This document shows positions 1 to 9,383 of a DNA stretch of 64,000 nt, piece by piece. The notes beneath the pieces were generated by a model. The model saw only the letters and a list, made by a program, of their open reading frames with translations, was not told the DNA's origin and ran no database searches. The stretch spans positions 1,415,075 through 1,479,074 of the forward strand of contig NZ_KQ033920.1 in the NCBI RefSeq assembly GCF_000969825.1. Reading direction: 5' to 3'. Source of the stretch: Parabacteroides gordonii MS-1 = DSM 23371 (GTDB lineage Bacteria > Bacteroidota > Bacteroidia > Bacteroidales > Tannerellaceae). A program made the position numbers and the translations under genes. Numbering within the stretch: position 1 is the first letter of the stretch; each line of letters begins with the position of its first letter.

Positions 1-105
1 ATCAAAACCAATATCAATCAAATCTGCTACAGGCATGCTTCTTATCTTCTTCATTTTGTCATGCAAAGAAGATTTATCAGATTGCTTTAAGAAATAAAAT
101 CCCAC
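1..105 (-). CDS. Partial CDS at window edge, unidentified
   Basis: An open frame on the minus strand runs off the left edge of the window. It begins either at a GTG at 105 or at an in-frame ATG at 54 and stays open to base 1. It lies 18 bases downstream of the preceding glycosyltransferase stop, the spacing seen throughout this operon, so it is probably the next polysaccharide gene. Only about 35 residues are visible and I recognise no family. Confidence 0.35.
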   Translation of the reverse strand, partial: MGFYFLKQSDKSSLHDKMKKIRSMPVADLIDIGFD

Positions 106-123
106 TTTCTACTATTCTATTTT

Positions 124-1254
124 TTATTCAAATACAAAATCCGGTTTCTCTGAGTTACCTGTCAACCAACCATACAGTTGTCCCATCTGCTCTGACACTA
201 CGTTTACTGCATATTTTTCAAGGACTAACCTGCGTCCCCGCTCACCCATTTCATATAAAAGTCTTCTATCTAATGACAAAACTTCCCGAAGTACATCCAT
301 TAATGTTTCCAGATCATTATTCACCCACCAGCCACACTGATAGGTATTTAAATCCTCCCACGGTGTTGCTGTCGATCCGATAACGGGTACATTTTGAAGT
401 AATGCTTCTGGAATGATCATTCCGAAGTTCTCAAAATCACTGGGTACAACCAGACAGGTTAACGAAGCCAGTAAACGTTGTTTTTCCATCCCGCTTACCC
501 AACCAGTAAAGCGGACTTTATCCAATCCCGCCTCCTGCACTATCTTCCGTATCCCCGAAACATATCTCGGATCTCCATCACCCATTATCACCAACTCTCC
601 GGGTTCATGCAGTTTTTTCCATATTTCGATCAGACGGTCTACCCGTTTATAAGGTTGAATACGTCCCAAATAGCCGACTCTTTTTATCTTATCTTTAAAA
701 AAAGGATCGACCGGTTCACTGCAATCTATCGGGTTAGGTACTATTGCCACCGGATTAGTAAATCCCAGTGAACGATAATGTTTCATTTCCTCTTTACAAG
801 TAACATGAACACAGGATGCCTTCTGTAGCTGCTTGCGTTGGTAAAGAGAAAAAGCCGTTTTTTTTATTAAAGAAGAATAAGACAATGCTTCCGGATGTAA
901 TGCTCCATGTAATGTTACCACATAAGGAAAGTGATTTTCAATTGCAAACCGGGCAGTAATATAACCTTGATATTGCCATATCCCCTGAATATGATAAATA
1001 TCTGCCCCAGAAGTCTTTTTCAACACTTTACTCCAAGCTGGCGAATAGCCAAAACGACTGTTATAATAGGCTGGAAGTTCCAAATAATGAATAAACGGTT
1101 CTTCCGAAACTGGCATTTCTCCCGGTTGTATCCGGTTCGTTAATATCTTAACTTCCCATCCCAGGTTTTTCATACCCTGTACTGTTAGCAACGTTGTACA
1201 GGCCGGTCCTCCACAAGACTTACTCATGGAGTTTATTACATATACAATATTCAT
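124..1254 (-). CDS. Glycosyltransferase family 4
   Basis: This GT-B fold glycosyltransferase of 376 residues probably adds one sugar to the lipid-linked repeat unit at the cytoplasmic membrane face. The N-terminus (MNIVYVIN, then the glycine-containing SCGGPA loop) is typical of the first Rossmann half. The C-terminal half has the E-x7-E signature (ENFGMIIPE, around residue 280) that contacts the nucleotide-sugar donor in GT4 enzymes. I chose the ATG at 1254 over an upstream one at 1275 because it leaves a 1-base gap to the stop of the acyltransferase gene and starts the canonical first beta strand. Donor and acceptor cannot be read from the sequence. Confidence 0.85.
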   Translation of the reverse strand: MNIVYVINSMSKSCGGPACTTLLTVQGMKNLGWEVKILTNRIQPGEMPVSEEPFIHYLELPAYYNSRFGYSPAWSKVLKKTSGADIYHIQGIWQYQGYITARFAIENHFPYVVTLHGALHPEALSYSSLIKKTAFSLYQRKQLQKASCVHVTCKEEMKHYRSLGFTNPVAIVPNPIDCSEPVDPFFKDKIKRVGYLGRIQPYKRVDRLIEIWKKLHEPGELVIMGDGDPRYVSGIRKIVQEAGLDKVRFTGWVSGMEKQRLLASLTCLVVPSDFENFGMIIPEALLQNVPVIGSTATPWEDLNTYQCGWWVNNDLETLMDVLREVLSLDRRLLYEMGERGRRLVLEKYAVNVVSEQMGQLYGWLTGNSEKPDFVFE

Positions 1255-1255
1255 A

Positions 1256-1897
1256 TCACCATCTCCAATAAACATTCTCTTTCAAAACCCTGGCAGGTAC
1301 ACCACCTACCAGACATTTCGACGGTACGTCCTTGGTAACGACAGCTCCCGCTGCAACAATAGCACCATCACCAATATGTACTCCTCTTTGTATTATTGCA
1401 TAAGAACCGATCCAGACTGAATTGCCGATCACTACCGGTAGACATCTTTCCCTATCGCCCGACGCATCTCCATGATCATGACCGTCCGAATCACGGATGG
1501 TCACATTACGGCCGATTCCTACATCATTTCCGATCGTAATACTCGATTCACATTCTATATAAGTATCATTATTTATAACACAATCATCTATTATTAAATT
1601 AGCACCGGGATGAACCCAAAGTGTTATATTGTCAATCAATAAAAGTTTCTTTTTTATAATCAGATTACCTCCCTCTACCATAATTACACATGGCTTTTTT
1701 AAAACGGGAGTACTATATAATCGTCCCTCAATAGATAGATTTCCATTATTATTGATTCTTAAGTCCGATTTTTTTAATAGTTGTATTTTTCCTCGGGATT
1801 TTAAATAAGTCCATACCTTGTAGGTCAAAATAAAATTCCAATAATAGCCACCTCTTCTCCTGAGAAAAGTTATTTTCGATAATAATTTCTGTGTCAT
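1256..1897 (-). CDS. Hexapeptide-repeat O-acyltransferase
   Basis: This 213-residue protein is a left-handed parallel beta-helix acyltransferase of the WbbJ/maltose acetyltransferase type, expected to O-acetylate a sugar of the surface glycan. The C-terminal two thirds show hexapeptide periodicity ([38 protein letters not shown]), ending in the usual GGVPARV segment. The DGHDH stretch in a loop probably carries the catalytic histidine. The N-terminal 60 residues are basic and form an earlier, less regular part of the helix. It sits between a methyltransferase and a GT4 gene in the same operon, consistent with glycan decoration. The acyl donor and target sugar are unknown. Confidence 0.85.
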   Translation of the reverse strand: MTQKLLSKITFLRRRGGYYWNFILTYKVWTYLKSRGKIQLLKKSDLRINNNGNLSIEGRLYSTPVLKKPCVIMVEGGNLIIKKKLLLIDNITLWVHPGANLIIDDCVINNDTYIECESSITIGNDVGIGRNVTIRDSDGHDHGDASGDRERCLPVVIGNSVWIGSYAIIQRGVHIGDGAIVAAGAVVTKDVPSKCLVGGVPARVLKENVYWRW

Positions 1898-1922
1898 TTT
1901 TTCATATTCCCTATTTAAGTAT

Positions 1923-2603
1923 TTAATAAGAAGCTTCGACTACCATTGATTCAAGCCTAGTAAGTCCCGGAAAGTTCACTTCATCATGTTTTTCTATGCC
2001 CCGAAGAGTTACATGTTCGCTCTCTCCTACTTCACATCTTTTTATTTTCTTATAGCCGCATTTCCGTAACAGCATTTCCAACGTTTTATAGTCATAAATC
2101 ATCTGATGTCCCCAGTCCCGATAAAAGTTATTGATGACAAATACTTCCGGATATTTCCCTGGAAATAACTCTTCCACTTCCGGTAAAAATTTCTTTGTAC
2201 ACCATTTCAAATATTCCCGGTACTTCTCCGGATGAAAATACATATCCAATAAAAAGCCCATATCGGGTAAGGTTATTCTTAGGACACCGTTTTCCTTCAA
2301 CACCCTTCTACATTCCAACAGCATACCTGTAGCATCTTTCAATGAAAGATGCTCGAACATATGTTCGGAAAAAATATAGTCGAAACTCTTATCTGCAAAA
2401 GGGTAAGGCTTTGTTGCATCCAAATAGATCTTTTCACCTCTTACCGGTACCAGAATATCCGTATTTAACCAACCTGGTATCTGATTTGCGCCACATCCTA
2501 AATGCAAACAATGAAGAACATTTTCACGTGCCATGTAAATCGGAACTTGTTTTCTGACATTACGGGTGATCAAGATTCTTCTCAGTAAATCATATTTCTT
2601 CAT
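1923..2603 (-). CDS. Class I SAM-dependent methyltransferase
   Basis: This protein of about 226 residues belongs to the Methyltransf_11 group. It shows the glycine-rich SAM loop ([12 protein letters not shown]), an acidic residue at the end of beta 2 (LNTDI), and the [14 protein letters not shown] motif that follows in such enzymes. In a polysaccharide operon it would methylate a sugar or a sugar precursor. The ATG at 2603 (MKKYDLL) is preferred because the more upstream in-frame start at 2615 is a TTG. The C-terminal region after residue 150 is aromatic and probably shapes the acceptor site. The exact substrate is not visible. Confidence 0.82.
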   Translation of the reverse strand: MKKYDLLRRILITRNVRKQVPIYMARENVLHCLHLGCGANQIPGWLNTDILVPVRGEKIYLDATKPYPFADKSFDYIFSEHMFEHLSLKDATGMLLECRRVLKENGVLRITLPDMGFLLDMYFHPEKYREYLKWCTKKFLPEVEELFPGKYPEVFVINNFYRDWGHQMIYDYKTLEMLLRKCGYKKIKRCEVGESEHVTLRGIEKHDEVNFPGLTRLESMVVEASY

Positions 2604-2639
2604 ATCTATTATCAAATTAAAAGTTACTTGGCATTTGCA

Positions 2640-3545
2640 TTATAATGAGAAAGATTTCCTTATACCTGTCGCTATCTTATGCAATAATATCTTTGCATTT
2701 ATTATAGCCAATGAGTAATAACTCCTGCAATACAACTCAATCGTTCCTGCTATCGGTTCTTTCTTCCATATTGCAGGACATAAATCTCTGGTGTCTCTTT
2801 TCACACCGGAAGGTGCAAACCACGGAGTAGGACAAACGATCTTTTTCTCCGGATTCGGATTAAGCCACGCACCCCACCAGCCAAAGGAAGAATTACTAAT
2901 TATATTGTGTGTACATAAAGATTGAAGATATAAATCTACAATCGGAGGTTCATCGTCTACAAAAAAGAAGTTTTCCCCTCTGAAATGCTTTTTACACCAT
3001 GTAATATCATCACTGATAATAAGGAAAACAGAACCGGAATCAAAAGTTGCCATTGCTTTTTTATAATAGCTCATCTGACAGACCGGATGTTTGAATTGTA
3101 ATTTCAAATAATCACCACGGCGCACTAGTATGGATACCGGAGTCCTCTCAAGTATATGACTATATTTCTTTCTTATATAGGACAGTGTTTCCGTATCTAT
3201 ACGGAACAAATTCCGGACAACATCTTCTTCAAAATATCTTTCCGATTGAAAATACCCGTGCAATACAATATCACTTTCTTCAGGAAGAGGTCGATAGGGA
3301 AAAGTCTGCTCTTGATATACTTTCTGATTTTCTGGATACTCATTCGAAAAATCAATATTACGTAATATTGATTTTCGAAATTGTTCCACATATTCCGAGA
3401 TGGAACAATTATCAGGTTCCCCAAAGATATCCGGAGAACACGTCAATGCTTTAAACGGAACATTCCTTCTTTTAGCCAAGGAGGCACCTGCTGCAATTTC
3501 AAACAGGATATTACCCAGCCTTCCTTTTAAATAGGAATAAATCAT
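2640..3545 (-). CDS. Alpha-1,2-fucosyltransferase-like GT11
   Basis: This 301-residue protein matches glycosyltransferase family 11, whose members usually transfer L-fucose from GDP-fucose in alpha-1,2 linkage. The N-terminus has the GRLGN nucleotide-sugar loop (residues about 8-12). The VRRGDY motif near residue 142 is the family's HxRRxD-type donor motif, and the SNSSFGWWGAW block near residue 215 is the third conserved segment. It is a soluble or peripheral enzyme. Its place between the flippase and methyltransferase genes supports a role in building the repeat unit. Some GT11 members use other sugars, so fucose is likely but not proven; no GDP-fucose synthesis genes are visible here. Confidence 0.88.
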   Translation of the reverse strand: MIYSYLKGRLGNILFEIAAGASLAKRRNVPFKALTCSPDIFGEPDNCSISEYVEQFRKSILRNIDFSNEYPENQKVYQEQTFPYRPLPEESDIVLHGYFQSERYFEEDVVRNLFRIDTETLSYIRKKYSHILERTPVSILVRRGDYLKLQFKHPVCQMSYYKKAMATFDSGSVFLIISDDITWCKKHFRGENFFFVDDEPPIVDLYLQSLCTHNIISNSSFGWWGAWLNPNPEKKIVCPTPWFAPSGVKRDTRDLCPAIWKKEPIAGTIELYCRSYYSLAIINAKILLHKIATGIRKSFSL

Positions 3546-3625
3546 AATTTTATATTTCTAAACCACCAGATCTTTCCTGTTTTGACTCTAAAAACAAACA
3601 ATCAACAGATGGCGGATATACCGTA

Positions 3626-5353
3626 TTATTTATCATTCAAATCATTAATATCTATTATCTTACTACACACTGCCAGTGATTCCGGACGATGTGAAATAAC
3701 CAGCAATGTCATTCCCGGACATTCCTCCAACAAGCGAACAATAGCCTCGTTGATAGATTGTTCGGTAGCTTCATCCAAAGAAGAAGTAGCTTCGTCGAAC
3801 ATCAGGATCTCCGCCTGTTTATATAAAGCACGAGCAATACCCAGACGTTGTCTCTGTCCTCCGGAAAGCAGACAACCAGCCTCACCAACCGGAGTATCTA
3901 CTCCCTGGGGCAATGTTCTGATGAAACTATCCAGACAAGCCTGACGGATTATCCGATCAATCCGTGTTCTGTCGACCTTCTCTTTCTCCGAGCTCATTAT
4001 GATATTATCCAATAAAGTTCCTTCTACCATAAATAACTGTTGTGAGACATACCCGATCTTACTTCGCCAGGCAGACAGCCTGTCCGGCGATAACAATACA
4101 TCATCAATATAAATCCCTCCCGAATCGGGTTGAATAAACCCCAGTAACAAATGAAACAAGGTCGACTTCCCTGATCCCGACTCACCACGGAAACCGATTA
4201 TATCTCCTTTATGAATGTCCAATGAAATATTATTCAGCACCTGGATCTTTTTGTCGTATGAAAAAACAAGGGAACGAATTGAAATAGCTTGTTCAAAGTC
4301 TATCGGTTTCTGCTCCAATTCTTCCGATTCTGTTTGTTCAGCATCCAGATCCAGCAACAATTCGCCGGAATACGAATTCGATTTCATCTGAAAAATAAAA
4401 CTGGTACTACGCACAAGACCAGGAAGAACACGGTAAACGGCAATAGCAAACAAGCCTATTATCAATCCTAAAGAGGGTAACTTAAACAACTGTGTTGCCA
4501 AGATAAGTACAACCAGTGAACAAACGATCGCTATTTCCAGTGCCTTCTGTATCGATCCGCTAAGCAGCAGCGTCCGTACATTGATATGATTCTGCCTTTC
4601 CATCAACTCGTCAAAACCGTTCACACTTTCAGGAAAAGAATTACTCATCTCCATATCGGTATACCCGACAAAAGTTTGTTGCAATATTTTATTCTTCAAA
4701 GGGATCAACTGAAACAACATAGTTCCGTAGCGCATCATGCGGGCACGGGAAAAACGGTAATATATTAATGTGATCGGAACAAAAGTCACCAGTACTAACA
4801 AGAATACATATATATTGAACAGCATCAGACCTATCAGAATGGAAATCATCACTGCACACTCACAAATCAACTGGGTATAAGGTACCAGATATCCCTGGAT
4901 CAAACTCTGGGAAACCCCATTGACCCGGTTAATCAACTGGTGACTGTTATTCTGTTTGATATAAAGAAAACCCTTTGAATAATAATAACGATATAAGCGT
5001 AAGGACAAATAACTGGAAATGGTGAATAACCGCTTATTCTGTTTATATTGAAGCCAGGCACAAATCACAATACGACCGATTGAAAACAACAAAATAACCA
5101 CACAAATAAAGATCATAAAAGAAAAAAAATCCTCGAAGCCACACCAATTAAACAACCCGGACATATACCGGTTCTCTGTTACTGCATCTTCATTCAGAAC
5201 CAGAAGTAATACGGGTACCAACACCCCTATTCCTATCAGATCGAAAACAGACATTATAAAAATAGTCAAACCTGTCATCCAGATACGCAAACGGTACTGG
5301 CGAGGCAATAATAAATACAACCGGGATATGATCGACGGTATTATTGGAATCAT
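3626..5353 (-). CDS. ABC exporter, oligosaccharide flippase-like
   Basis: This 575-residue half-transporter fuses about six membrane helices (residues 1-330) to one nucleotide-binding domain. The ATPase has Walker A (GESGSGKST, near 394), the signature LSGGQRQR near 496 and Walker B (ILMFDEATSSLDE near 517), followed by the switch histidine (ISHRPES). Such MsbA/PglK-type homodimers flip lipid-linked oligosaccharides across the inner membrane. No Wzx gene is visible in this operon, so this protein is the best flippase candidate. It begins 2 bases from the stop of the polymerase-like gene, indicating tight coupling. It could instead export another amphipathic lipid, but its neighbours argue for glycan translocation. 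Confidence 0.87.
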   Translation of the reverse strand: MIPIIPSIISRLYLLLPRQYRLRIWMTGLTIFIMSVFDLIGIGVLVPVLLLVLNEDAVTENRYMSGLFNWCGFEDFFSFMIFICVVILLFSIGRIVICAWLQYKQNKRLFTISSYLSLRLYRYYYSKGFLYIKQNNSHQLINRVNGVSQSLIQGYLVPYTQLICECAVMISILIGLMLFNIYVFLLVLVTFVPITLIYYRFSRARMMRYGTMLFQLIPLKNKILQQTFVGYTDMEMSNSFPESVNGFDELMERQNHINVRTLLLSGSIQKALEIAIVCSLVVLILATQLFKLPSLGLIIGLFAIAVYRVLPGLVRSTSFIFQMKSNSYSGELLLDLDAEQTESEELEQKPIDFEQAISIRSLVFSYDKKIQVLNNISLDIHKGDIIGFRGESGSGKSTLFHLLLGFIQPDSGGIYIDDVLLSPDRLSAWRSKIGYVSQQLFMVEGTLLDNIIMSSEKEKVDRTRIDRIIRQACLDSFIRTLPQGVDTPVGEAGCLLSGGQRQRLGIARALYKQAEILMFDEATSSLDEATEQSINEAIVRLLEECPGMTLLVISHRPESLAVCSKIIDINDLNDK

Positions 5354-5355
5354 AC

Positions 5356-6531
5356 TTATAAAAACTTGTTATTACTATTTTGTAGAATTTGTTCGCCCTC
5401 CGATAAGGAAAGCCATAAAAGAAAACAGAGATAGGATCCGGAAGCTATGACAAATCCTTCAACCAGCATATGAACGCTAAACAGCGTCATGATAGAACCG
5501 ACCAGCCCTCCGTTCAGACCAGTCCCGGAATCCTTATAAAGCATACATATTAAATAGATTATTGGTAATAAAAATGACAAAAAACCGTATAACCCAAGCG
5601 ACGATAGCAGAAAAAGCCAGCTGCTACCTGGTTCTACAGTTCCACTTTGCAGGTTTATGGAATGTTCGCTCTGTATATAATTAAGATTATAACTGGCAAA
5701 CCCTACACCAAAAATCGGAAAAGCTTTAAATTCTTTTATCCGATCCTCCCATAGCCCGTCACGACTAGACGTTAGACTACCGGTATTTTCACTCGAATCC
5801 ATTTTTTCCCTTATTCTTTCGGTATAAGACCACCAGAGTGAGGAAGTCGATAATACCAGTAAAGAGAAAAATAATACTATTTTGGCTAACTGTCCTACGC
5901 GGTATTTATACAGACGCACATAAAAGAAAGCGACACCAGCTAATGTGGCAGCCAAAGCACCACGGGAACCCGCCAGTATCAATACCAGAAAAGAGACACC
6001 GGTATATATCATTTCTTTATACCGTTCTGGCTTTGTTTCCGACAAATAAAACCGGTAAATGCCATAAAGCATACAACCCCCCGCCAAAGGAGATAACAAC
6101 ATCGAATGGTTAGTCAGCCCTGTAAATCCAGATTTTCCCATTACCATATCAGGTGCTATAAATTTCAACAAAAAAGAAAGCAAAACTACCCAACGAAGAA
6201 TAAGTAACGAACGTATAAATAAAAGCCTGCGCAAACGAACCAGATAATCGTTTATAAAAAACGGGCCAATTATAAAAACCAGACTGAAAAAAGCAATCAC
6301 TCGGAACCAGACCCTGAATAAAGCTGGAATATCATTTAACCAGACTGAAAAAAGAACAGCAGAAATAAAAAAAAGATATTTCCAGGATATTCTTATTCCT
6401 CCTCTGAAAATAAACCAGATAAAACTAATTAAAAAACTCCCGTAGTAAATAACTTCCGGAAAAGAAGGAAACAAGGGAATCGCTTTAGATAAAGAAGCTA
6501 TAAAAAGTATCCAAAATAATATTATATCCAT
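5356..6531 (-). CDS. O-antigen polymerase/ligase-like membrane protein
   Basis: This 391-residue protein is very hydrophobic, with about ten predicted membrane helices and one long periplasmic loop, as in the Wzy_C/WaaL (O-antigen ligase) superfamily. The loop around residues 240-300 contains a GVGFASYNLNYIQSEHS stretch resembling the G-x-G-F...H pattern of the family. Polymerases link repeat units on undecaprenyl carriers; ligases move the finished chain to lipid A core. Sequence alone does not separate the two roles. The gene is packed between a GT4 gene (5-base gap) and the ABC exporter (2-base gap), so it belongs to the same glycan pathway. Confidence 0.8.
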   Translation of the reverse strand: MDIILFWILFIASLSKAIPLFPSFPEVIYYGSFLISFIWFIFRGGIRISWKYLFFISAVLFSVWLNDIPALFRVWFRVIAFFSLVFIIGPFFINDYLVRLRRLLFIRSLLILRWVVLLSFLLKFIAPDMVMGKSGFTGLTNHSMLLSPLAGGCMLYGIYRFYLSETKPERYKEMIYTGVSFLVLILAGSRGALAATLAGVAFFYVRLYKYRVGQLAKIVLFFSLLVLSTSSLWWSYTERIREKMDSSENTGSLTSSRDGLWEDRIKEFKAFPIFGVGFASYNLNYIQSEHSINLQSGTVEPGSSWLFLLSSLGLYGFLSFLLPIIYLICMLYKDSGTGLNGGLVGSIMTLFSVHMLVEGFVIASGSYLCFLLWLSLSEGEQILQNSNNKFL

Positions 6532-6536
6532 ACTGA

Positions 6537-7574
6537 TTACAAGACTGTCAACAGGGTTTCAGCCACTCTTTCCGGAGTTATCAGTAAAGATAGCTGCCGG
6601 CTATTCTTACCCATTAACAACCAATCCGATTCCGTACAAGCTATGAATTTTTCTATCGAATGACGAATAGAACAGATATTGGCAGGAATAAACAGATATC
6701 CGTTTTTTCCTTCCTCCACAAACGAGGCTATCGCTCCACAACGGTTGGATGCCAGTATCGGCAAACCGGCACAAGCAGCTTCATGCAAAACCAATGCCCA
6801 TTGTTCAAATATAGAAGGCAAAATAAATGCCCCGGAGTTTTCCATTACTTTCTGTAAATCCTTCTGTTCCATAAAATCCAGGATCTCTACATCCGGATAA
6901 CCGGACAATCGTTCTTTCTCCGAACCATTTCCAACCAATGTCAATCGCCAACCTTTGCGATCCGGGATTGCATTCCAGGCCCTCAACAAATAACGAAGTC
7001 CTTTCTCCGGAGAAAAACGGCCAACGTACAACAACCTTTTAGGATAGTCCTTTTCCCGGCAATCGATATCTATCCGGCTGAATAAATCAATATCTGCTGA
7101 AAGATTATGCATCAATATCCTATCCTGCCTGAAACCCAGTTTCCGTGCATATTCTACCTGCCACTCTCCAGCAACGAACAGATGGCTGAACCAACAGCGT
7201 TGCCGGAAAGGGGATGTCAAAACATTCAACCATTGTTTTCCTCCACGCCATTGTGTGTCGCTACCTGCTACAACAGGGATACGCAATTGCCGACGGATCA
7301 TTCCACATATTTCGTTATACAGTGGATCGATCCACCCGGCTGTCCACACCAGATCCGGTCTCAACGCCTCTACTAACCCGTATAAATGATTCCTATCCTG
7401 AAATGTAGAACGTTTATAGTAAGTTACGCCATCCAATAAAGGGGGGACATAAGGTGTTTCCCTCTCTCTGTCCTGTGATACGATATGCACACGACAGCCC
7501 TTTTCCACCAATACTTTTATAACTGCTATGTTATAAGGCATCAATTCCGTATATAAAATCAATATTGTAATCAC
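6537..7574 (-). CDS. Glycosyltransferase family 4
   Basis: This 345-residue GT-B enzyme has the C-terminal Rossmann half clearly visible: LLYVGRFSPEKGLRYLL, then the donor motif E-x7-E (SIFEQWALVLHEA) around residue 255-265. The only start that keeps the first beta strand (ITILILYTELMPYN) is a GTG at 7574; the next ATG is eleven codons later. It follows the priming-transferase gene by 5 bases, so it may add the second sugar to the lipid carrier. Donor and linkage cannot be told from the sequence. Confidence 0.85.
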   Translation of the reverse strand: MITILILYTELMPYNIAVIKVLVEKGCRVHIVSQDRERETPYVPPLLDGVTYYKRSTFQDRNHLYGLVEALRPDLVWTAGWIDPLYNEICGMIRRQLRIPVVAGSDTQWRGGKQWLNVLTSPFRQRCWFSHLFVAGEWQVEYARKLGFRQDRILMHNLSADIDLFSRIDIDCREKDYPKRLLYVGRFSPEKGLRYLLRAWNAIPDRKGWRLTLVGNGSEKERLSGYPDVEILDFMEQKDLQKVMENSGAFILPSIFEQWALVLHEAACAGLPILASNRCGAIASFVEEGKNGYLFIPANICSIRHSIEKFIACTESDWLLMGKNSRQLSLLITPERVAETLLTVL

Positions 7575-7579
7575 CTTAT

Positions 7580-8776
7580 TTACTCTTTGATTTCGGGAAC
7601 AGAAACACCGCTGAAATCGAAATCATGCACTTTCCTGATATATCGTATCCTGATATCCAGAAGATAATTTATACAAATAGCCACCAGCATATTGAGAATA
7701 AACAATATATTCAGATTAAATATGCGGAACAATCCAATATTTACAATCAGCATAACTATAGCATAACCTATCAACAGACAAGTTGCCTGTAAATGGTTCA
7801 AGCCTGCATCCAAACATTTATGATGAATATGGTTACGATCGGCAAGAAACAACGGATGGCTCTGAAAAGCACGAACCACCATCACCCGCAAGGCATCGAA
7901 AACCGGCACAAATAAAAGGGAGAACGGAATGATCAGGCAATACCCATCCATTCCTTCTCCGGGAATATACATAACATATTTCACGGCAAAAAAAGATAAC
8001 ATATACCCCAGAGACAAAGAACCCGAATCTCCCATAAATAATTTACTGCCGCGAAAGGCCGATCCAAAGACATTGTAATAAAGAAATGGTAACAAGCAGC
8101 CAACGAAGGCAAATGCCAACATAGAATAAATCCATTCTCCTTTTAAAATATACAATATACCGAAAGTGATAAAAGCAACCAAAGCCATACCGCCAGCCAA
8201 TCCGTCTATTCCGTCGATCAGGTTAATGGCATTCGTTACAAATACAACCAATACGATTGTAAAAGGGATTCCTATCAAGACAGGAATTTCATACACGCCA
8301 AATAACCCATATAAATTATTTATATAAAGGCCAGCCATCGGAAACAGAGCTGCGACAAAGAATTGAGCGATGAATTTCTTACGGTAACGAACTCCTATAA
8401 GATCATCCTTTACACCCACCAGATATAGAAACAGACTACCGGTCAGCAAAAACAACAATTCCTGCAGCGCATTGCCCGCTAATGTCGAATTTAAAGGGAA
8501 ACTGATAAAGAAAAAGAATGCCGTAGAAAAAGAAAATGCGATCAGCACTGACGGTATAAACACCAATCCCCCCAAACGGGAGATCGCAGCCGAATGACAT
8601 TTCCGGGCATTCAGATCATCGTATAAACGTTTTCGCTTAGAGATGATCATTATCCTCGGAAGCATAAATACAGAGCAGATAAAAGACATAATAAAACAAA
8701 GTAAAATGACAAATTCTGCTATCGTTGAATCCCGTTGTATAATAGAAAACATCATTGATAATAAACCTGTTACCAT
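7580..8776 (-). CDS. wecA: Polyprenyl-phosphate sugar-1-phosphate transferase (WecA/MraY family)
   Basis: This 398-residue integral membrane enzyme belongs to the PNPT family, which moves a HexNAc-1-phosphate from a UDP-sugar to undecaprenyl phosphate and so primes glycan synthesis. Family motifs are all present: the aspartate pair in VKDDLIG near residue 124, NLIDGIDGLAGG near 189, GDSGSLSLGY near 250, and the DRNHIHHK histidine cluster near 315. About eleven membrane helices are expected. It is the first gene of the operon and lies directly downstream of the invertible promoter region. The start at 8776 is the longest; ATGs at 8755 and 8752 are alternatives. The WecA name reflects family, and the sugar may differ from GlcNAc. 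Confidence 0.88.
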   Translation of the reverse strand: MVTGLLSMMFSIIQRDSTIAEFVILLCFIMSFICSVFMLPRIMIISKRKRLYDDLNARKCHSAAISRLGGLVFIPSVLIAFSFSTAFFFFISFPLNSTLAGNALQELLFLLTGSLFLYLVGVKDDLIGVRYRKKFIAQFFVAALFPMAGLYINNLYGLFGVYEIPVLIGIPFTIVLVVFVTNAINLIDGIDGLAGGMALVAFITFGILYILKGEWIYSMLAFAFVGCLLPFLYYNVFGSAFRGSKLFMGDSGSLSLGYMLSFFAVKYVMYIPGEGMDGYCLIIPFSLLFVPVFDALRVMVVRAFQSHPLFLADRNHIHHKCLDAGLNHLQATCLLIGYAIVMLIVNIGLFRIFNLNILFILNMLVAICINYLLDIRIRYIRKVHDFDFSGVSVPEIKE

Positions 8777-8807
8777 CTTTCCATGATTTAGTTTTTACAT
8801 AACGAAG

Positions 8808-8837
8808 GTGGTCAGTCCCATCCCACCGGGTGACCAC
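8808..8837 (-). promoter_or_regulatory. Leader hairpin of the glycan operon
   Basis: The arms GTGGTCA (8808-8814) and TGACCAC (8831-8837) pair perfectly around a 16-base GC-rich loop. The hairpin lies between the invertible segment and the first operon gene, so every transcript from the switch promoter would carry it in its leader. UpxY/RfaH-type antiterminators act in such leaders, so this could be a pause or recruitment structure. That role is inference. Confidence 0.45.
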
Positions 8838-8846
8838 ACAAATATT

Positions 8847-8877
8847 TTGACCCTTATTTACGGAATAAGGGTCATTG
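8847..8877. repeat. Left inverted repeat of invertible promoter (IR-L)
   Basis: This 31-base element is the inverted partner of 9384-9414, with one mismatch in 31. Its core is itself symmetrical: GACCCTTATT (8849-8858), a 5-base centre TACGG, and AATAAGGGTC (8864-8873). Two facing 10-base recombinase-binding arms around a short crossover region is the layout expected of a tyrosine recombinase site. Confidence 0.9.
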
Positions 8878-9117
8878 ATTTTAAACAACTATATATCAAC
8901 ACTTTATTTAGACATTTCAACCAGATTGCAAATAAAAAGTCACAAATAAGCTCTTTTATGACCACCTTATTCAGCTTTCAAATAAATCATTTGAGGAAAG
9001 AAAAAAGGGGAAGGTATTATGAAGCGAAAATGAAGTGTTTATTTAGTAAAATAATATTACTGAAATCATGATCCTTTAAATAAATGTCAATAGATTTATT
9101 TTGATAATCAAATTGTC

Positions 9118-9148
9118 CTGCTAAGATCGGTTAACCGATTCGTAGCAG
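9118..9148. promoter_or_regulatory. Palindrome inside the invertible segment
   Basis: The element pairs CTGCTA (9118-9123) with TAGCAG (9143-9148) around the central perfect palindrome ATCGGTTAACCGAT (9126-9139). No T-run follows on either strand, so it is not a simple terminator. In either orientation it lies upstream of the TACCTTTG box, where an operator or a recombination accessory-protein site would be placed. Confidence 0.5.
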
Positions 9149-9290
9149 TAGGCATCACAATATACAACACATTAGTATTTAAGTAATTAAACTCTATTTT
9201 TTCGTGAAAAATCTGCTATATTATTTTAATTTTAATCTTTTTTAAAGGACAAGGAGTCCCCTGGCAAAAGTTTTATCAATTTATTTTATT

Positions 9291-9298
9291 TACCTTTG
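9291..9298 (+). promoter_or_regulatory. Promoter -7 box inside the invertible segment
   Basis: TACCTTTG matches the Bacteroidota -7 consensus TAnnTTTG. I see no good TTTG 19-21 bases upstream, so the -33 half is weak or activator-dependent. In the present orientation it would drive transcription rightward, antisense into the 3' end of the recombinase gene. Confidence 0.6.
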
Positions 9299-9383
9299 CA
9301 GTGTATAAAAGTATTAAGACATTTGTTTGAATTGGGATACGAGGGGTGTGGTTTTTATTCTACCTATTTATGGTAATGATTTG

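Noticed and set aside
8808-9071. Plus-strand open frame of 87 codons covering the invertible segment
   Set aside because: It crosses the left inverted repeat, is low in complexity, and matches no family; the region is better explained as a promoter switch.
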